DNA of 64,000 bases from JAPOUP01 sp965203605 (lineage in GTDB: Bacteria > Pseudomonadota > Alphaproteobacteria > Rhodobacterales > Rhodobacteraceae): NCBI GenBank assembly GCA_965203605.1, contig OZ241902.1, positions 3,782,001-3,846,000 of the forward strand, given 5' to 3'. Below the pieces are notes generated by a model, which saw only the letters and a list, made by a program, of their open reading frames with translations, had not been told where the DNA came from and ran no database searches. Shown piece after piece: positions 45,757 through 54,140 of the stretch. Numbering within the stretch: position 1 is the first letter of the stretch; every line of letters starts with the position of its first letter. Made by a program: the position numbers and the translations under genes.

Positions 45757-46128
45757 TTGAGTGAGCCAGGCCAGAAGGCCCGCATTGACAGATGGCTTTG
45801 GCAAGCCCGGCATTTCAAGACGCGAACAACTGCATCGAAAGCGGTTTCCGAAGGGCATGTCAGGGTGAATTCCCGACGTATCGTGAAACCGTCATTCGCG
45901 ATTGGGGCTGGTGATGTGCTGACGTTCCGGAAAGGTGGAAAAGTGCGGGTCGTCCGCATCGTTTCATTGGCGGACCGGCGAGGTCCGGCCGCGGAAGCGC
46001 GGGCTCTATATGATGATCTGACACCATCGCCAGAAGCGGCCGTTGCCGAGCCGAAACCATTGCCCGGGCGACCGAACCGGAAGGAGCGCCGAATTGCCGC
46101 ACAATTGAAAGCGGCCGTTCTTGATTGA
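45757..46128 (+). CDS. S4-domain RNA-binding protein, Hsp15-like
   Basis: The 123-residue protein opens RIDRWLWQARHFKTRTTASK and VSEGHVRVN, the S4 RNA-binding fold of ribosome-associated heat-shock protein Hsp15, which rescues stalled 50S-nascent chain complexes. The rest is a basic tail (PGRPNRKERRIAAQLKAAVL). Start TTG 45757 is chosen because the stop of the helicase gene is at 45753-45755, the S4 domain begins at once, and no ATG exists before it; AAGGAAAG lies upstream. Confidence 0.85.
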   Translation: MSEPGQKARIDRWLWQARHFKTRTTASKAVSEGHVRVNSRRIVKPSFAIGAGDVLTFRKGGKVRVVRIVSLADRRGPAAEARALYDDLTPSPEAAVAEPKPLPGRPNRKERRIAAQLKAAVLD

Positions 46129-46177
46129 AGTCCGCCGCTCAACTAGCTAAGCCATCGGACCGAAATGGATTCTCTCC

Positions 46178-46516
46178 ATGACCTACATCGTCAACGACCG
46201 CTGCATCGGCTGTAAATACACGGACTGCGTGGAGGTTTGTCCAGTGGACTGCTTCTATGAAGGGGAGAACATGCTTGTGATCCACCCGGACGAGTGTATC
46301 GATTGTGGTGTCTGTGAGCCTGAGTGTCCTGTCGAGGCGATTCTGCCGGATACTGAGCCGGATACCGAGAAATGGGTGGAATTCAACCGGAAGTACTCCG
46401 ATCTCTGGCCCGTCATCATCACCAAGAAGGATCCTTTGCCGGATGCGGATGAACGCGATGGCGAAGAAGGCAAGCTGGAGAAGTATTTTTCTGAGAAACC
46501 GGGTGAGGGCGGATGA
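46178..46516 (+). CDS. fdxA: Seven-iron ferredoxin FdxA
   Basis: The 112-residue protein has DRCIGCKYTDCVEVCPVDCF and DECIDCGVCEPECPVEAI, the cysteine spacing of a [3Fe-4S][4Fe-4S] ferredoxin, and the long C-terminal helix typical of FdxA. It carries electrons in the cytoplasm; its partners are not known here. It follows the S4 gene and, before the IS66 insertion, would have been next to the CarD gene. Confidence 0.93.
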   Translation: MTYIVNDRCIGCKYTDCVEVCPVDCFYEGENMLVIHPDECIDCGVCEPECPVEAILPDTEPDTEKWVEFNRKYSDLWPVIITKKDPLPDADERDGEEGKLEKYFSEKPGEGG

Positions 46517-46568
46517 GGACTGTACCGGCTCTGGGCTCGCGTAGCAGTCGTCGACTTAAAGCAGGGGC

Positions 46569-48250
46569 GTAACTGCTCACCCCTTCCTGGGTGCGGACCG
46601 GGCGTCGTTCGGCTTGACCATGTCGGCTGCGTTTCCGGCCAGGGCGATCTGGATGGCGACGAGGGGGTTGTAACCGAGGGCGGCCATCGAGCTGAGGTAG
46701 CTGGAGATCCGGCACCATGCCTCGGCATGGAGCTGTGTCCGGAAGCGGCCCGACACCTTGATCCTCACCCTGGCCATGCGGATTTTCCGCTCGCCGGCGT
46801 TGTCGGTGAAGCTGACGTCCGGGTCGGCCATGAAGGGCGGCACGGACCCCCCGTGCCTCCCGAGGCGCCCGTGGAGGCTGTGCGCGTCGGATCCCGCGAC
46901 CCTCCCGCGCCTTCCCTTCGGACGCGGCGGGATCTCCGGCAGCTCCCCGCCGCCCTGGGTCAGGATGGTCCGGTAACGCCTGCGCACGCTCCGGCGTCCG
47001 GCCTCGGGCAGGACCCTGGCGTCGCTTCGGCTGGCCCTGTGGCAGGCCCCGCGCAGCGGCCTTTCCATCAGGCGCGCCCAGCGGAAGCCGTTGGATTCCA
47101 CGACGGACGTCAGCCCGCGGAGGAGATGGGAGCCGAAGGGCCGGTGCGTACACCGGTGGTGGGTGAGGTAACTCGCCCAGCAGTCGTGGACCAGCGTGCC
47201 GGTGTAGCGGGGGATGACGCCGATGTCCCCGATCGCCCCGCATCCGCGCCTGCGGTGCGGGAACTTCAGGGTCAGGGACCCGTCGGTGGGGACGTGGAGC
47301 CACCGCCTCCTGCCGTCGACCCGGAATCCGGTCCCGTCGGCGTGGAGGGCGGGGCGCTCCAGCAGGTGCGCGACGGCGGCCTCCTCCCACGGCCCGGGCG
47401 CGGCGCGCAGGCGGCGGATGTATCCCAGGCAGGTGGCCTCGGAGAGCATGGGGCCGGAGACCGCCTGGACCATGGCGACGGCCCGGGGCGGGGACAGCAT
47501 GCGCGCGCCCGGCAGGTTGATCGTGAAGGCCTGGAGGCCCGTGCCGTACCGCAGCGGGCCCGGCATGCTGTCGGGGAACCGCCCCTCTGTCCGGGCCCGG
47601 CAGTCCGGGCATTCCCTGGCCCCGGCCTCCACGCGGCGCCCGCCGACCTCGGGGACGATGCCGGACGGGACGCGCCGCCCGCGTCCGGCGGGGGCGACCC
47701 ACGGGAGGTCGGCGCCGCAGGCGTCGCAGGCATCGACGGCGACCGTCTCCCCGACGGTGGTCCCGCCCATGTCCGCGCCGGTCCGCAGGTTCGGTTCCGC
47801 GCCCCGGCCGCTGTCCCTTCCGGTACGCCGGGCGGTCCCGTCCCTCTCCGTCCGCGACGGAGGGATGCCGGAGTTGGCGTCGGTCCTGCGGGTCGTCCGT
47901 CCCGGCAGGACGGCCACCAGGATGCCGGGCAGCGGGAAAAGGGCCTTGACCGGCGCAGGGGTGTCCGCGCCCGCCCCGCCCTTCCGCCTGATGGCATCGA
48001 ACCGGGCCCGGCAACCGTCCAGCCGCCCGCGCGGCGAGGCTGCGTTCACCGTCGGCACCGCTCCGCCTCCACCACCATGATCTCCGCCTCCGCCGTGATT
48101 CGCCCGGACGGATGGACAGTGCAGCGGGCAGCTCCATTATGCCAGGCCCAAGGATGGCCGACGGCGGACGGGCGCGGATGACGGGACAGGATGCCCGGCC
48201 CGAAAGCCGTCAGGCGGGACGGTCAGGGATGAAGGGGGGCGAGCAGTTAC
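46569..48250 (-). mobile_element. IS66-family insertion sequence with 8-bp target duplication
   Basis: The left end GTAACTGCTCACCCCTTC and the complement of the right end GTAACTGCTCGCCCCC are inverted repeats. GCAGGGGC at 46561-46568 and again at 48251-48258 is the 8-bp target duplication usual for IS66. The 1682-bp element has one minus-strand transposase gene and no tnpA/tnpB, as in the single-ORF IS66 subgroup. Its GC content is well above the host genes around it. Confidence 0.92.
46577..48058 (-). CDS. IS66-family transposase (TnpC type)
   Basis: The 493-residue protein has a zinc-finger-like part (CDACGADLPW, ARECPDCRARTEGRF), the catalytic region with ADGTGFRVDGRRRWLHVPTD, TLVHDCWASYLTHHRCTHRP and, near the end, NAGERKIRMARVRIKVSGRF. 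These correspond to the D, D and E regions of IS66 transposases. The usual DETG is DGTG here, and the leucine-zipper N-terminus is poorly conserved, so activity is uncertain although the ORF is intact. The stop lies only 8 bp inside the element's left end. Confidence 0.85.
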   Translation of the reverse strand: MPTVNAASPRGRLDGCRARFDAIRRKGGAGADTPAPVKALFPLPGILVAVLPGRTTRRTDANSGIPPSRTERDGTARRTGRDSGRGAEPNLRTGADMGGTTVGETVAVDACDACGADLPWVAPAGRGRRVPSGIVPEVGGRRVEAGARECPDCRARTEGRFPDSMPGPLRYGTGLQAFTINLPGARMLSPPRAVAMVQAVSGPMLSEATCLGYIRRLRAAPGPWEEAAVAHLLERPALHADGTGFRVDGRRRWLHVPTDGSLTLKFPHRRRGCGAIGDIGVIPRYTGTLVHDCWASYLTHHRCTHRPFGSHLLRGLTSVVESNGFRWARLMERPLRGACHRASRSDARVLPEAGRRSVRRRYRTILTQGGGELPEIPPRPKGRRGRVAGSDAHSLHGRLGRHGGSVPPFMADPDVSFTDNAGERKIRMARVRIKVSGRFRTQLHAEAWCRISSYLSSMAALGYNPLVAIQIALAGNAADMVKPNDARSAPRKG

Positions 48251-48439
48251 GCAGGGGCTTTATTTTTTTGGCAGTTCGTGCTAACCTGAAGTCAAATTGA
48301 AAACGATAGCCCGGCTGGGTTCGGGTGCATGCGGCAGAGTCACCTATCGGTCGCAGCGTGTGTTTTGTGCGCAGCACGATTGTTTCGCACTTATGTTTTG
48401 TCTGAACCAAGCTGCCTAATCTATGGGGAAGGGACCACA

Positions 48440-48952
48440 ATGGGTGCAAGAGCGAGAAGACTGCCTTTTCGACCGAATGACTTCGTCGTCTATCCAGCGC
48501 ATGGCGTGGGAAAGGTCATTTGCATTGAGGAACAGGAGGTCGCCGGCTGCAACCTTGAGCTGTTCGTGATTTCCTTTGAAAAGGACAAGATGACACTAAG
48601 GGTTCCGACCAACAAAGCCACTCAAGTGGGCATGCGGTCACTTTCGCCGCCGGATGTTGTTTCCAAAGCGATGAGGACACTTCGAGGCAAGGCGAGGGTG
48701 AAACGGGCTATGTGGTCTCGTCGGGCACAGGAATACGAACAGAAGATTCACTCGGGCGACCTGATCGCAATCGCTGAAGTGGTGCGTGACCTGCACCGCA
48801 CGGATGAACAGCGCGAGCAAAGCTATTCGGAACGTCAGCTCTATGAATCGGCATTGGAACGTCTCACCCGTGAATTCGCGGCGGTTTCAGGTTCTGACGA
48901 GCAGTCGGCCCAGGCGGAGGTCCATGAAGTGTTGATGGCTCGTGCAGCCTGA
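48440..48952 (+). CDS. CarD family transcriptional regulator
   Basis: The 170-residue protein has the CarD/TRCF RNA-polymerase-interacting domain (FRPNDFVVYPAHGVGKVICI near residue 10) and a helical C-terminus. The tryptophan-centred helix region RAMWSRRAQEYEQKIHSGDL matches CarD/CdnL proteins, which bind the RNAP beta subunit and stabilise open complexes at rRNA and other promoters. GGGGAAGGG stands before ATG 48440. Its promoter may have been affected by the IS66 190 bp upstream. Confidence 0.9.
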   Translation: MGARARRLPFRPNDFVVYPAHGVGKVICIEEQEVAGCNLELFVISFEKDKMTLRVPTNKATQVGMRSLSPPDVVSKAMRTLRGKARVKRAMWSRRAQEYEQKIHSGDLIAIAEVVRDLHRTDEQREQSYSERQLYESALERLTREFAAVSGSDEQSAQAEVHEVLMARAA

Positions 48953-49110
48953 GCAGGAATCCGCTGTCGACCGGTGTGCGTTCCGTGTCCCTGGCGTACG
49001 GAACGAAGCCCGGGTCATAGGACTTTGGCTGCAAGTTTCTGGGGAGTGGGCCGGCACTCAGGGCTCGACGCCCGACCTGCCGCATTGTGCCAGCATCTGA
49101 CAGGAATCCG

Positions 49111-49533
49111 TTGCAGACTGAATTCACGATTCAGACCTCAGGTCCAGGGCTGCATGAGTTCACAATCGAGGTCGACCGCTGGGTACGTGATTCGGCTCGG
49201 ACGTCAGGTCTGCTGACCTTGTTCGTTCGCCATACCTCCTGTTCAATCCTGATCCAGGAGAACGCTGATCCCGATGTCTGCCGTGATTTGAGCAACTTCA
49301 TGTGCAGATTGGTTCCAGATGCCGATCATCCTTCAATGCGGTATCTCACCCATACCCTGGAGGGTCCTGATGACATGCCGGCGCACATCAAGGCGGCCAT
49401 GCTTCCGGTCAATCTTTCGATACCCGTTCGGAACGGTCGATTGGCACTCGGCACCTGGCAGGGAGTCTACCTGTTCGAACATAGAAACAGTGGACGTCTG
49501 CGCAGGGTTTCGGCCCATCTGGCTATTGACTAG
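49111..49533 (+). CDS. YjbQ family protein (secondary thiamine-phosphate synthase-like)
   Basis: The 140-residue protein carries QTEFTIQTSGPGLHEFTIEV, LLTLFVRHTSCSILIQENAD (with the family's His-Thr-Ser), PDDMPAHIKAAML and GTWQGVYLFEHR. YjbQ proteins have a weak thiamine-phosphate synthase activity, but their main role is unclear. TTG 49111 is proposed because the family starts with LQTEF-like residues and AGGAA lies close upstream; a GTG at 49087 is the alternative. Confidence 0.85.
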   Translation: MQTEFTIQTSGPGLHEFTIEVDRWVRDSARTSGLLTLFVRHTSCSILIQENADPDVCRDLSNFMCRLVPDADHPSMRYLTHTLEGPDDMPAHIKAAMLPVNLSIPVRNGRLALGTWQGVYLFEHRNSGRLRRVSAHLAID

Positions 49534-49699
49534 GGCCGAACCGGATGGCCGTCCTGCGGGCAAGAATGCCGTTGGCGCAGAAGTGGGAATGCCATGGCGA
49601 TGCGCAAATGAAGTGCATCGAATTTTCCTCTACCCAATTGCTCGGTTTTGACCTATAGTCATTGTGGAATTCTGTTGAAGTGGGTCAGGAGAGAATGAA

Positions 49700-50167
49700 A
49701 TGCGCTGTCCGTACTGCGGAAATATCGACACTCAGGTGAAAGACTCGCGGCCTGCGGAGGATCATGTGGCAATCAGGAGGCGCAGATTATGCCAAGCCTG
49801 TGGTGGTCGTTTCACCACGTATGAACGTGTGCAACTCCGTGATTTGGTTGTCAAGAAGTCAAACGGTCGCCGCGAAGAATTCGACCGCGATAAGCTGGCA
49901 CGCTCAATACGGATCGCGATGCGCAAACGCCCCGTCGAACCCGACCGGATCGACCAGATGATCTCGGGAATTGTCCGGCGGCTGGAAAGTCTGGGCGAAA
50001 CCGATATAAGATCGAACGTGATTGGCGAGATTGTGATGGAGAGCCTTGCACGTATCGACACGGTGGCTTACGTCCGGTTTGCCAGCGTCTACAAGAACTT
50101 CCAGGCTGCGGATGATTTCGAGGAGTTTGTTAGCGAACTGCGTCCGGGCCCTGCCAAGGAGGCGTGA
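49700..50167 (+). CDS. nrdR: Transcriptional repressor NrdR
   Basis: The 155-residue regulator has the N-terminal zinc ribbon (MRCPYCGNIDTQVKDSRPAE, then RLCQACGGRFTTYERV) and an ATP-cone domain (LVVKKSNGRREEFDRDKLAR). NrdR senses ATP/dATP and represses ribonucleotide reductase genes. It is the first gene of the riboflavin block, overlapping ribD by four bases, which is the common order in alphaproteobacteria. No NrdR box was identified in the window. Confidence 0.95.
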   Translation: MRCPYCGNIDTQVKDSRPAEDHVAIRRRRLCQACGGRFTTYERVQLRDLVVKKSNGRREEFDRDKLARSIRIAMRKRPVEPDRIDQMISGIVRRLESLGETDIRSNVIGEIVMESLARIDTVAYVRFASVYKNFQAADDFEEFVSELRPGPAKEA

Positions 50168-51264
50168 CCTCCGCCGACCGACGCTTCATGCGGTTGGCTC
50201 TTGGCCTTTCCGCACGGGAGCTTGGCAATGTCTGGCCAAATCCAGCGGTCGGCTGCGTTCTTGTTCAGGGCGAGCGGGTCGTGGGGCGCGGCTGGACCCA
50301 GGGCGGTGGTCGGCCTCACGCTGAAACTTGTGCCCTTTCACAAGCTGGCAGGTTCGCGTATGGCGCAACTGCGTACACGACGCTTGAGCCCTGTTCCCAC
50401 CACGGAAAGACGCCTCCCTGCGCGGAGGCCTTGGTCCGCGCCGGTGTGGAGCGCGTGGTTGTGGCTCATCTGGATCCGGATCCACGTGTCAATGGCAATG
50501 GAATCGGGGTTCTTAAGGCGGCCGGAATTGAAGTGACCACCGGCGTGCTGGCGGTTGAGGCAGAAGCCCTGAATCTTGGGTTTCTTACCAGAATTCGCGA
50601 AGGCCGCCCGATGGTCACGCTTAAGCTCGCGACCAGTTTCGACGGCCGTATTGCCACTGCCACAGGCGAAAGCAGATGGATCACTGGCCGTGAAGCCCGC
50701 CGCTTGACGCATGCCATGCGTGTCCGCCACGACGCGGTGCTGGTTGGTGCAGGAACCGTTCGGGCTGATGACCCGTCGTTGACAGTGCGTGGGCTTGGAG
50801 TTGACCGCCAACCGGTCAGGGTTGTGCTATCACGTCGCCTGGATATACCGTTCGATAGCCAGTTGGCACGAACCGCTGGCAAAACTCCGGTCTGGCTATG
50901 CCATGGCCCGGATGTTGACGGGGAAGTCCGTAGAACTTGGGACAACTGCGGAGCGAGACTCTTTGAAATTCCGGTTGGTCCTGGACGGCACCTCGATCTG
51001 ATGGCTGCCCTCCGGGTCTTGGGTCGTGCAGGCCTTACGCGGGTTCTTTGCGAAGGTGGTGGAACGCTGGCGGCATCACTTCTTTCTGCAGCCGCCATAG
51101 ATCGGCTTGCCGTGTTCGGCGCTGGCCTCGCGCTTGGAGCGGAAAGCGCGCCCTCGGTCGGAGCGTTGGGACTTGAACGACTTGCAGAGGCCTCGAAGTT
51201 CAGGCTGAACGAATTGCGAACTGTTGGCCCGGACACGCTGCAGTGTTGGTCAATGACCAATTGA
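50164..51264 (+). CDS. ribD: Bifunctional diaminohydroxyphosphoribosylaminopyrimidine deaminase / 5-amino-6-(5-phosphoribosylamino)uracil reductase
   Basis: The 366-residue protein has an N-terminal cytidine-deaminase-like domain (GGGRPHAETCAL; TTLEPCSHHGKTPPCAEAL holds the zinc ligands) and a C-terminal RibD reductase domain from about residue 150 (PMVTLKLATSFDGRIATATG). It does the second and third steps of riboflavin synthesis. The GTG start at 50164 overlaps the nrdR stop (GTGA). A 312-bp gap follows before ribE. Confidence 0.94.
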   Translation: MTSADRRFMRLALGLSARELGNVWPNPAVGCVLVQGERVVGRGWTQGGGRPHAETCALSQAGRFAYGATAYTTLEPCSHHGKTPPCAEALVRAGVERVVVAHLDPDPRVNGNGIGVLKAAGIEVTTGVLAVEAEALNLGFLTRIREGRPMVTLKLATSFDGRIATATGESRWITGREARRLTHAMRVRHDAVLVGAGTVRADDPSLTVRGLGVDRQPVRVVLSRRLDIPFDSQLARTAGKTPVWLCHGPDVDGEVRRTWDNCGARLFEIPVGPGRHLDLMAALRVLGRAGLTRVLCEGGGTLAASLLSAAAIDRLAVFGAGLALGAESAPSVGALGLERLAEASKFRLNELRTVGPDTLQCWSMTN

Positions 51265-51576
51265 GACGTATGCATGCTGGAAGTTGACGGTTGATGGAAT
51301 TGGGGGCGGCATCCCGGTCTTCAAGGGCTGAGCGCCCGACTTCCGACCACTGCCGAGACGGCCAGCAGCCAACCGGGATGGCCTCCATGGTCGTTCCCAG
51401 ATGTTGCGCCGAAGAGAGTGGAAACCAGACATTGCCGGAGGCAGGCCGCGGCGGCACTCTGACGTCTGGCTGAGGTTTGTCACCGCTGCGCTCCATTATG
51501 GAGCGGGGTGTGGACGCGGTGCTTGCCCTCGAACAATTGCCCGGATACTTTAGGTGCTCAAGGAAGGGAAGTGCAG
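51265..51576. other. Spacer between ribD and ribE
   Basis: 312 bp without a supportable gene. I looked for an FMN riboswitch (conserved RFN sequence blocks) and do not see one. A small hairpin-like stretch CTCCATTATGGAG occurs at 51491-51503. The frames here are short and shadow-like. Confidence 0.4.
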
Positions 51577-52218
51577 ATGTTCACTGGTATCATCGCAGAC
51601 ATTGGCGAAGTACTTCAGACGGAGCAGCGTGGTGACCTGCGGATCCAAGTCCTGACTGGATTCGACATTGAATCGATAGATATTGGGTCTTCAATAGCCT
51701 GTGATGGGGCCTGCTTGACCGTGGTTGCAACGGGTACAACCTTGGTTGGAACCGAGCCACGGGGCTGGTTTGACGTGGAACTCAGCGCTGAGACGTTATC
51801 CGCTACCCGCTTTGGCCTTCAACAATTGACGGAAGGAACGCAGTTGAATCTGGAGCGCGCCTTGAGGGTGGGCGATGAGCTTGGAGGCCACATCGTTTCG
51901 GGCCATGTGGATGGAGTGGCGGAGGTGGTTTCGGTCAAACCTGTGGGGGATAGTCTTGGAGTGAAGTTCAAGGTGCCCGAAAAAATTGCCATAATGATAG
52001 CGCCGAAGGGTTCGGTGGCGCTGAATGGCACCTCATTGACAGTGAACGAAGCAACGGATTGCATCTTCGGAGTCAACATCATTCCTCATACCCAGAAGGT
52101 CACTACGTGGTGCAATGTGGTTAAGGGCGACTTGGTCAACATTGAGATCGATATGCTGGCGCGTTATGTCGCGAGACTGCGAGGTGTAGAGCAAGGTTCG
52201 GATGGGCCAATTCAGTGA
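51577..52218 (+). CDS. ribE: Riboflavin synthase alpha subunit
   Basis: The 213-residue enzyme starts MFTGIIADIGEVLQ, the standard RibE opening, and has two lumazine-binding repeats; the second includes GHIVSGHVDGVAEVV and VALNGTSLTVNEATD. It dismutates two 6,7-dimethyl-8-ribityllumazine molecules to riboflavin. AGGAAGGGA precedes ATG 51577; an open frame upstream to 51508 is not part of the family. Confidence 0.94.
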   Translation: MFTGIIADIGEVLQTEQRGDLRIQVLTGFDIESIDIGSSIACDGACLTVVATGTTLVGTEPRGWFDVELSAETLSATRFGLQQLTEGTQLNLERALRVGDELGGHIVSGHVDGVAEVVSVKPVGDSLGVKFKVPEKIAIMIAPKGSVALNGTSLTVNEATDCIFGVNIIPHTQKVTTWCNVVKGDLVNIEIDMLARYVARLRGVEQGSDGPIQ

Positions 52219-52480
52219 CCGGATGATCCCGGTCCTATGTCGCGAGTTAGACGTTGGCCTAATGTCGTAGCGATTGACCAGTCCTGACTGTTTTGCGACG
52301 AACGGTTGCCTAAGGCACGTGGATCGGCTTGGGTGCGCCGCTTCTAGATCCCCGAAATCTGACCGAATGGATAATGTTTCCTGGACTGAATCCTGGGAAT
52401 TCGATCTGACAGTAGCTGAACGACTCTGGCGATTGGCTCGCTGCCCCGGTAACTATCCCGCAAGACCGAGAGGTGGAGCA
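52219..52480. other. Spacer between ribE and ribB
   Basis: 262 bp. The ribB frame is open back to 52274 but the sequence there does not resemble RibB. No riboswitch-like structure was recognised. It probably contains only the ribB ribosome-binding site (AGGTGGAG at 52471-52478) and perhaps a secondary promoter. Confidence 0.4.
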
Positions 52481-53590
52481 ATGAACGACGGACAGGATAC
52501 CTACTATCGGGATGCGGTCTCGTCGATTGACGAGATAATCGAAGCCGCTCGCAATGGGAGTATGTTCATCCTCGTAGACCATGAGCACCGGGAGAATGAG
52601 GGTGATCTCGTGATACCGGCGCAGATGTGCTCACCGGATACGATCAATTTCATGGCAACATACGGACGCGGTCTTATCTGCCTTTCTCTGCTAGGCGAAC
52701 GAATCGACACACTTGGCCTGCCGCTGATGGCCTCGTACAATTCGAGCCGTCACGAGACAGCGTTCACTATTTCGATCGAGGCACGGGAGGGAGTGACCAC
52801 GGGAATCTCGGCGCATGACCGAGCTCACACGGTCGCGGTTGCCATTGACCCTTCCAAGACTGGGGCCGACATTGCCACTCCAGGCCATGTCTTTCCATTG
52901 CGCGCCCGTGATGGCGGCGTTCTGGTTCGAGCCGGCCACACTGAAGCTGCGGTGGACATCGCCAGACTCGCGGGACTGAATCCATCGGCGGTGATCTGTG
53001 AAATAATGAATGATGACGGCTCGATGGCTCGGTTGCCGGATTTGGTGAGTTTTGCACAGAGGCATGGCCTCAAGATAGGCACGATTTCCGATCTCATCGC
53101 CTACCGGCGGCGTAATGACAATTTGGTGAGAGTCACGGAGGAAAAGCGCATTCGGTCAGAGTTCGGTGGCGAATGGCAGATGCGGATTTATACGGATGAG
53201 ACGCACGGGTCGGAGCATATCGTATTGATCAAGGGAGAGCTGTCCGGGGACCAGCCCGTATTGGTCCGAATGCATACACTGGATCCGATGCTGGATGTTG
53301 TTGGTGTTGGAAACCCTGGCCGTAGCAGTGAATTTGGCTGCGCAATGAAGGAAATCGCGAAAGAGGGTAGGGGTGCGCTGGTCCTGCTTCGCGATACCCA
53401 TATGAAACTGGTCATGGAAGACGCGGTTTCGCCACAGACATTGCGGCAATACGGGCTAGGTGCGCAGATTCTGAGCTCTCTTGGACTCTCGCGATTGATT
53501 CTGCTTTCAAATTCCCCGACTCCCAAAGTGGTTGGACTGGAGGGCTATGGACTATCGATTGAAGGCACGCGTCGGATTCCTCAGGAATGA
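52481..53590 (+). CDS. ribB: 3,4-Dihydroxy-2-butanone-4-phosphate synthase with degenerate GTP cyclohydrolase II-like domain
   Basis: The 369-residue protein has an intact RibB part (SMFILVDHEHRENEGDLVIP, MATYGRGLICLSL, and FPLRARDGGVLVRAGHTEAA). Its C-terminal half aligns in length with RibA, but lacks the zinc-binding cysteine motif GECLTGDVFGSxRCDCG; the corresponding stretch is LDVVGVGNPGRSSEFGCAM. It probably retains only DHBP synthase activity, as known for other alphaproteobacterial RibB proteins, so GTP cyclohydrolase II must be encoded elsewhere. AGGTGGAG lies before ATG 52481. Confidence 0.88.
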   Translation: MNDGQDTYYRDAVSSIDEIIEAARNGSMFILVDHEHRENEGDLVIPAQMCSPDTINFMATYGRGLICLSLLGERIDTLGLPLMASYNSSRHETAFTISIEAREGVTTGISAHDRAHTVAVAIDPSKTGADIATPGHVFPLRARDGGVLVRAGHTEAAVDIARLAGLNPSAVICEIMNDDGSMARLPDLVSFAQRHGLKIGTISDLIAYRRRNDNLVRVTEEKRIRSEFGGEWQMRIYTDETHGSEHIVLIKGELSGDQPVLVRMHTLDPMLDVVGVGNPGRSSEFGCAMKEIAKEGRGALVLLRDTHMKLVMEDAVSPQTLRQYGLGAQILSSLGLSRLILLSNSPTPKVVGLEGYGLSIEGTRRIPQE

Positions 53591-53594
53591 TGTG

Positions 53595-54140
53595 ATGGCA
53601 CAGGCTGAGAAACATATTGAAGTTCCACTTCCGGATTTCGACAGGCCAGTGAGGGTCCTTATCGTCGTGGCACCCTATTATCGGGATGTCGCCGACGAAC
53701 TGGTTAGGGGCGCTTCGACCGTTCTGGACGAGGCGGGCGTGACATATGAGACCGTCAATGTCCCTGGTGCGCTCGAGGTTCCGCAGGCAATTGCGCTTGC
53801 GCATAGGCTCAGCGATTTCGATGGCTATGTGGCGCTGGGTTGCGTAATCCGGGGCGAAACCACCCACTACGAGACGGTCTGCAATGACAGTTCCCGCGCC
53901 TTGGCGCTGTTGGGGCTCCAGGGCTGTTGCGTTGGCAACGGAATTCTGACCGTCGAAGACATCGATCAGGCAGAGGTTCGGGCCAATGCCGCTGGCCAGG
54001 ACAAGGGAGGTGACGCCGCGACGGCGGCCCTGCACCTGGTGGCACTCGCCAGAAAATGGGGGAAGCGAAATGCTGGAGTCGGATTCAGGCTCGGCGACGA
54101 GACCGACGGTGCATCCAGTGGAGCTGAAACCGGAAGATAA
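53595..54140 (+). CDS. ribH: 6,7-Dimethyl-8-ribityllumazine synthase
   Basis: The 181-residue lumazine synthase has VLIVVAPYYRDVADELVRGA, VPGALEVPQAIALA (substrate loop), and IRGETTHYETVCNDSSRAL with the catalytic histidine. It condenses DHBP with the ribitylaminopyrimidine to give the substrate of RibE. It starts five bases after ribB. An in-frame ATG at 53547, inside ribB, is the alternative start. Its stop overlaps nusB by one base. Confidence 0.93.
   Translation: MAQAEKHIEVPLPDFDRPVRVLIVVAPYYRDVADELVRGASTVLDEAGVTYETVNVPGALEVPQAIALAHRLSDFDGYVALGCVIRGETTHYETVCNDSSRALALLGLQGCCVGNGILTVEDIDQAEVRANAAGQDKGGDAATAALHLVALARKWGKRNAGVGFRLGDETDGASSGAETGR

Larger units (their letters stand above)
46557..48269 (+). 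terminator. fdxA terminator split by the IS66 insertion
   Basis: Joining the two sides and keeping one copy of the target duplication gives TAAAGC-AGGG-GCTTTA followed by TTTTTTT. This is a six-pair stem with a four-base loop and a T-run (left arm 46557-46562, right arm 48257-48262, T-run 48263-48269), fitting an intrinsic terminator 40 bp after fdxA. The IS occupies the loop region, so the hairpin no longer forms as such. Confidence 0.65.

Noticed and set aside
46419..48181. Long ORFs of 572 and 484 codons over the IS66 region
   Set aside because: They are antisense or alternate frames of the very GC-rich transposase gene; only the 493-residue minus-strand frame has transposase motifs.
51265..52480. 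FMN riboswitch in front of ribE or ribB
   Set aside because: The conserved FMN-riboswitch sequence blocks were looked for in both spacers and are not present.
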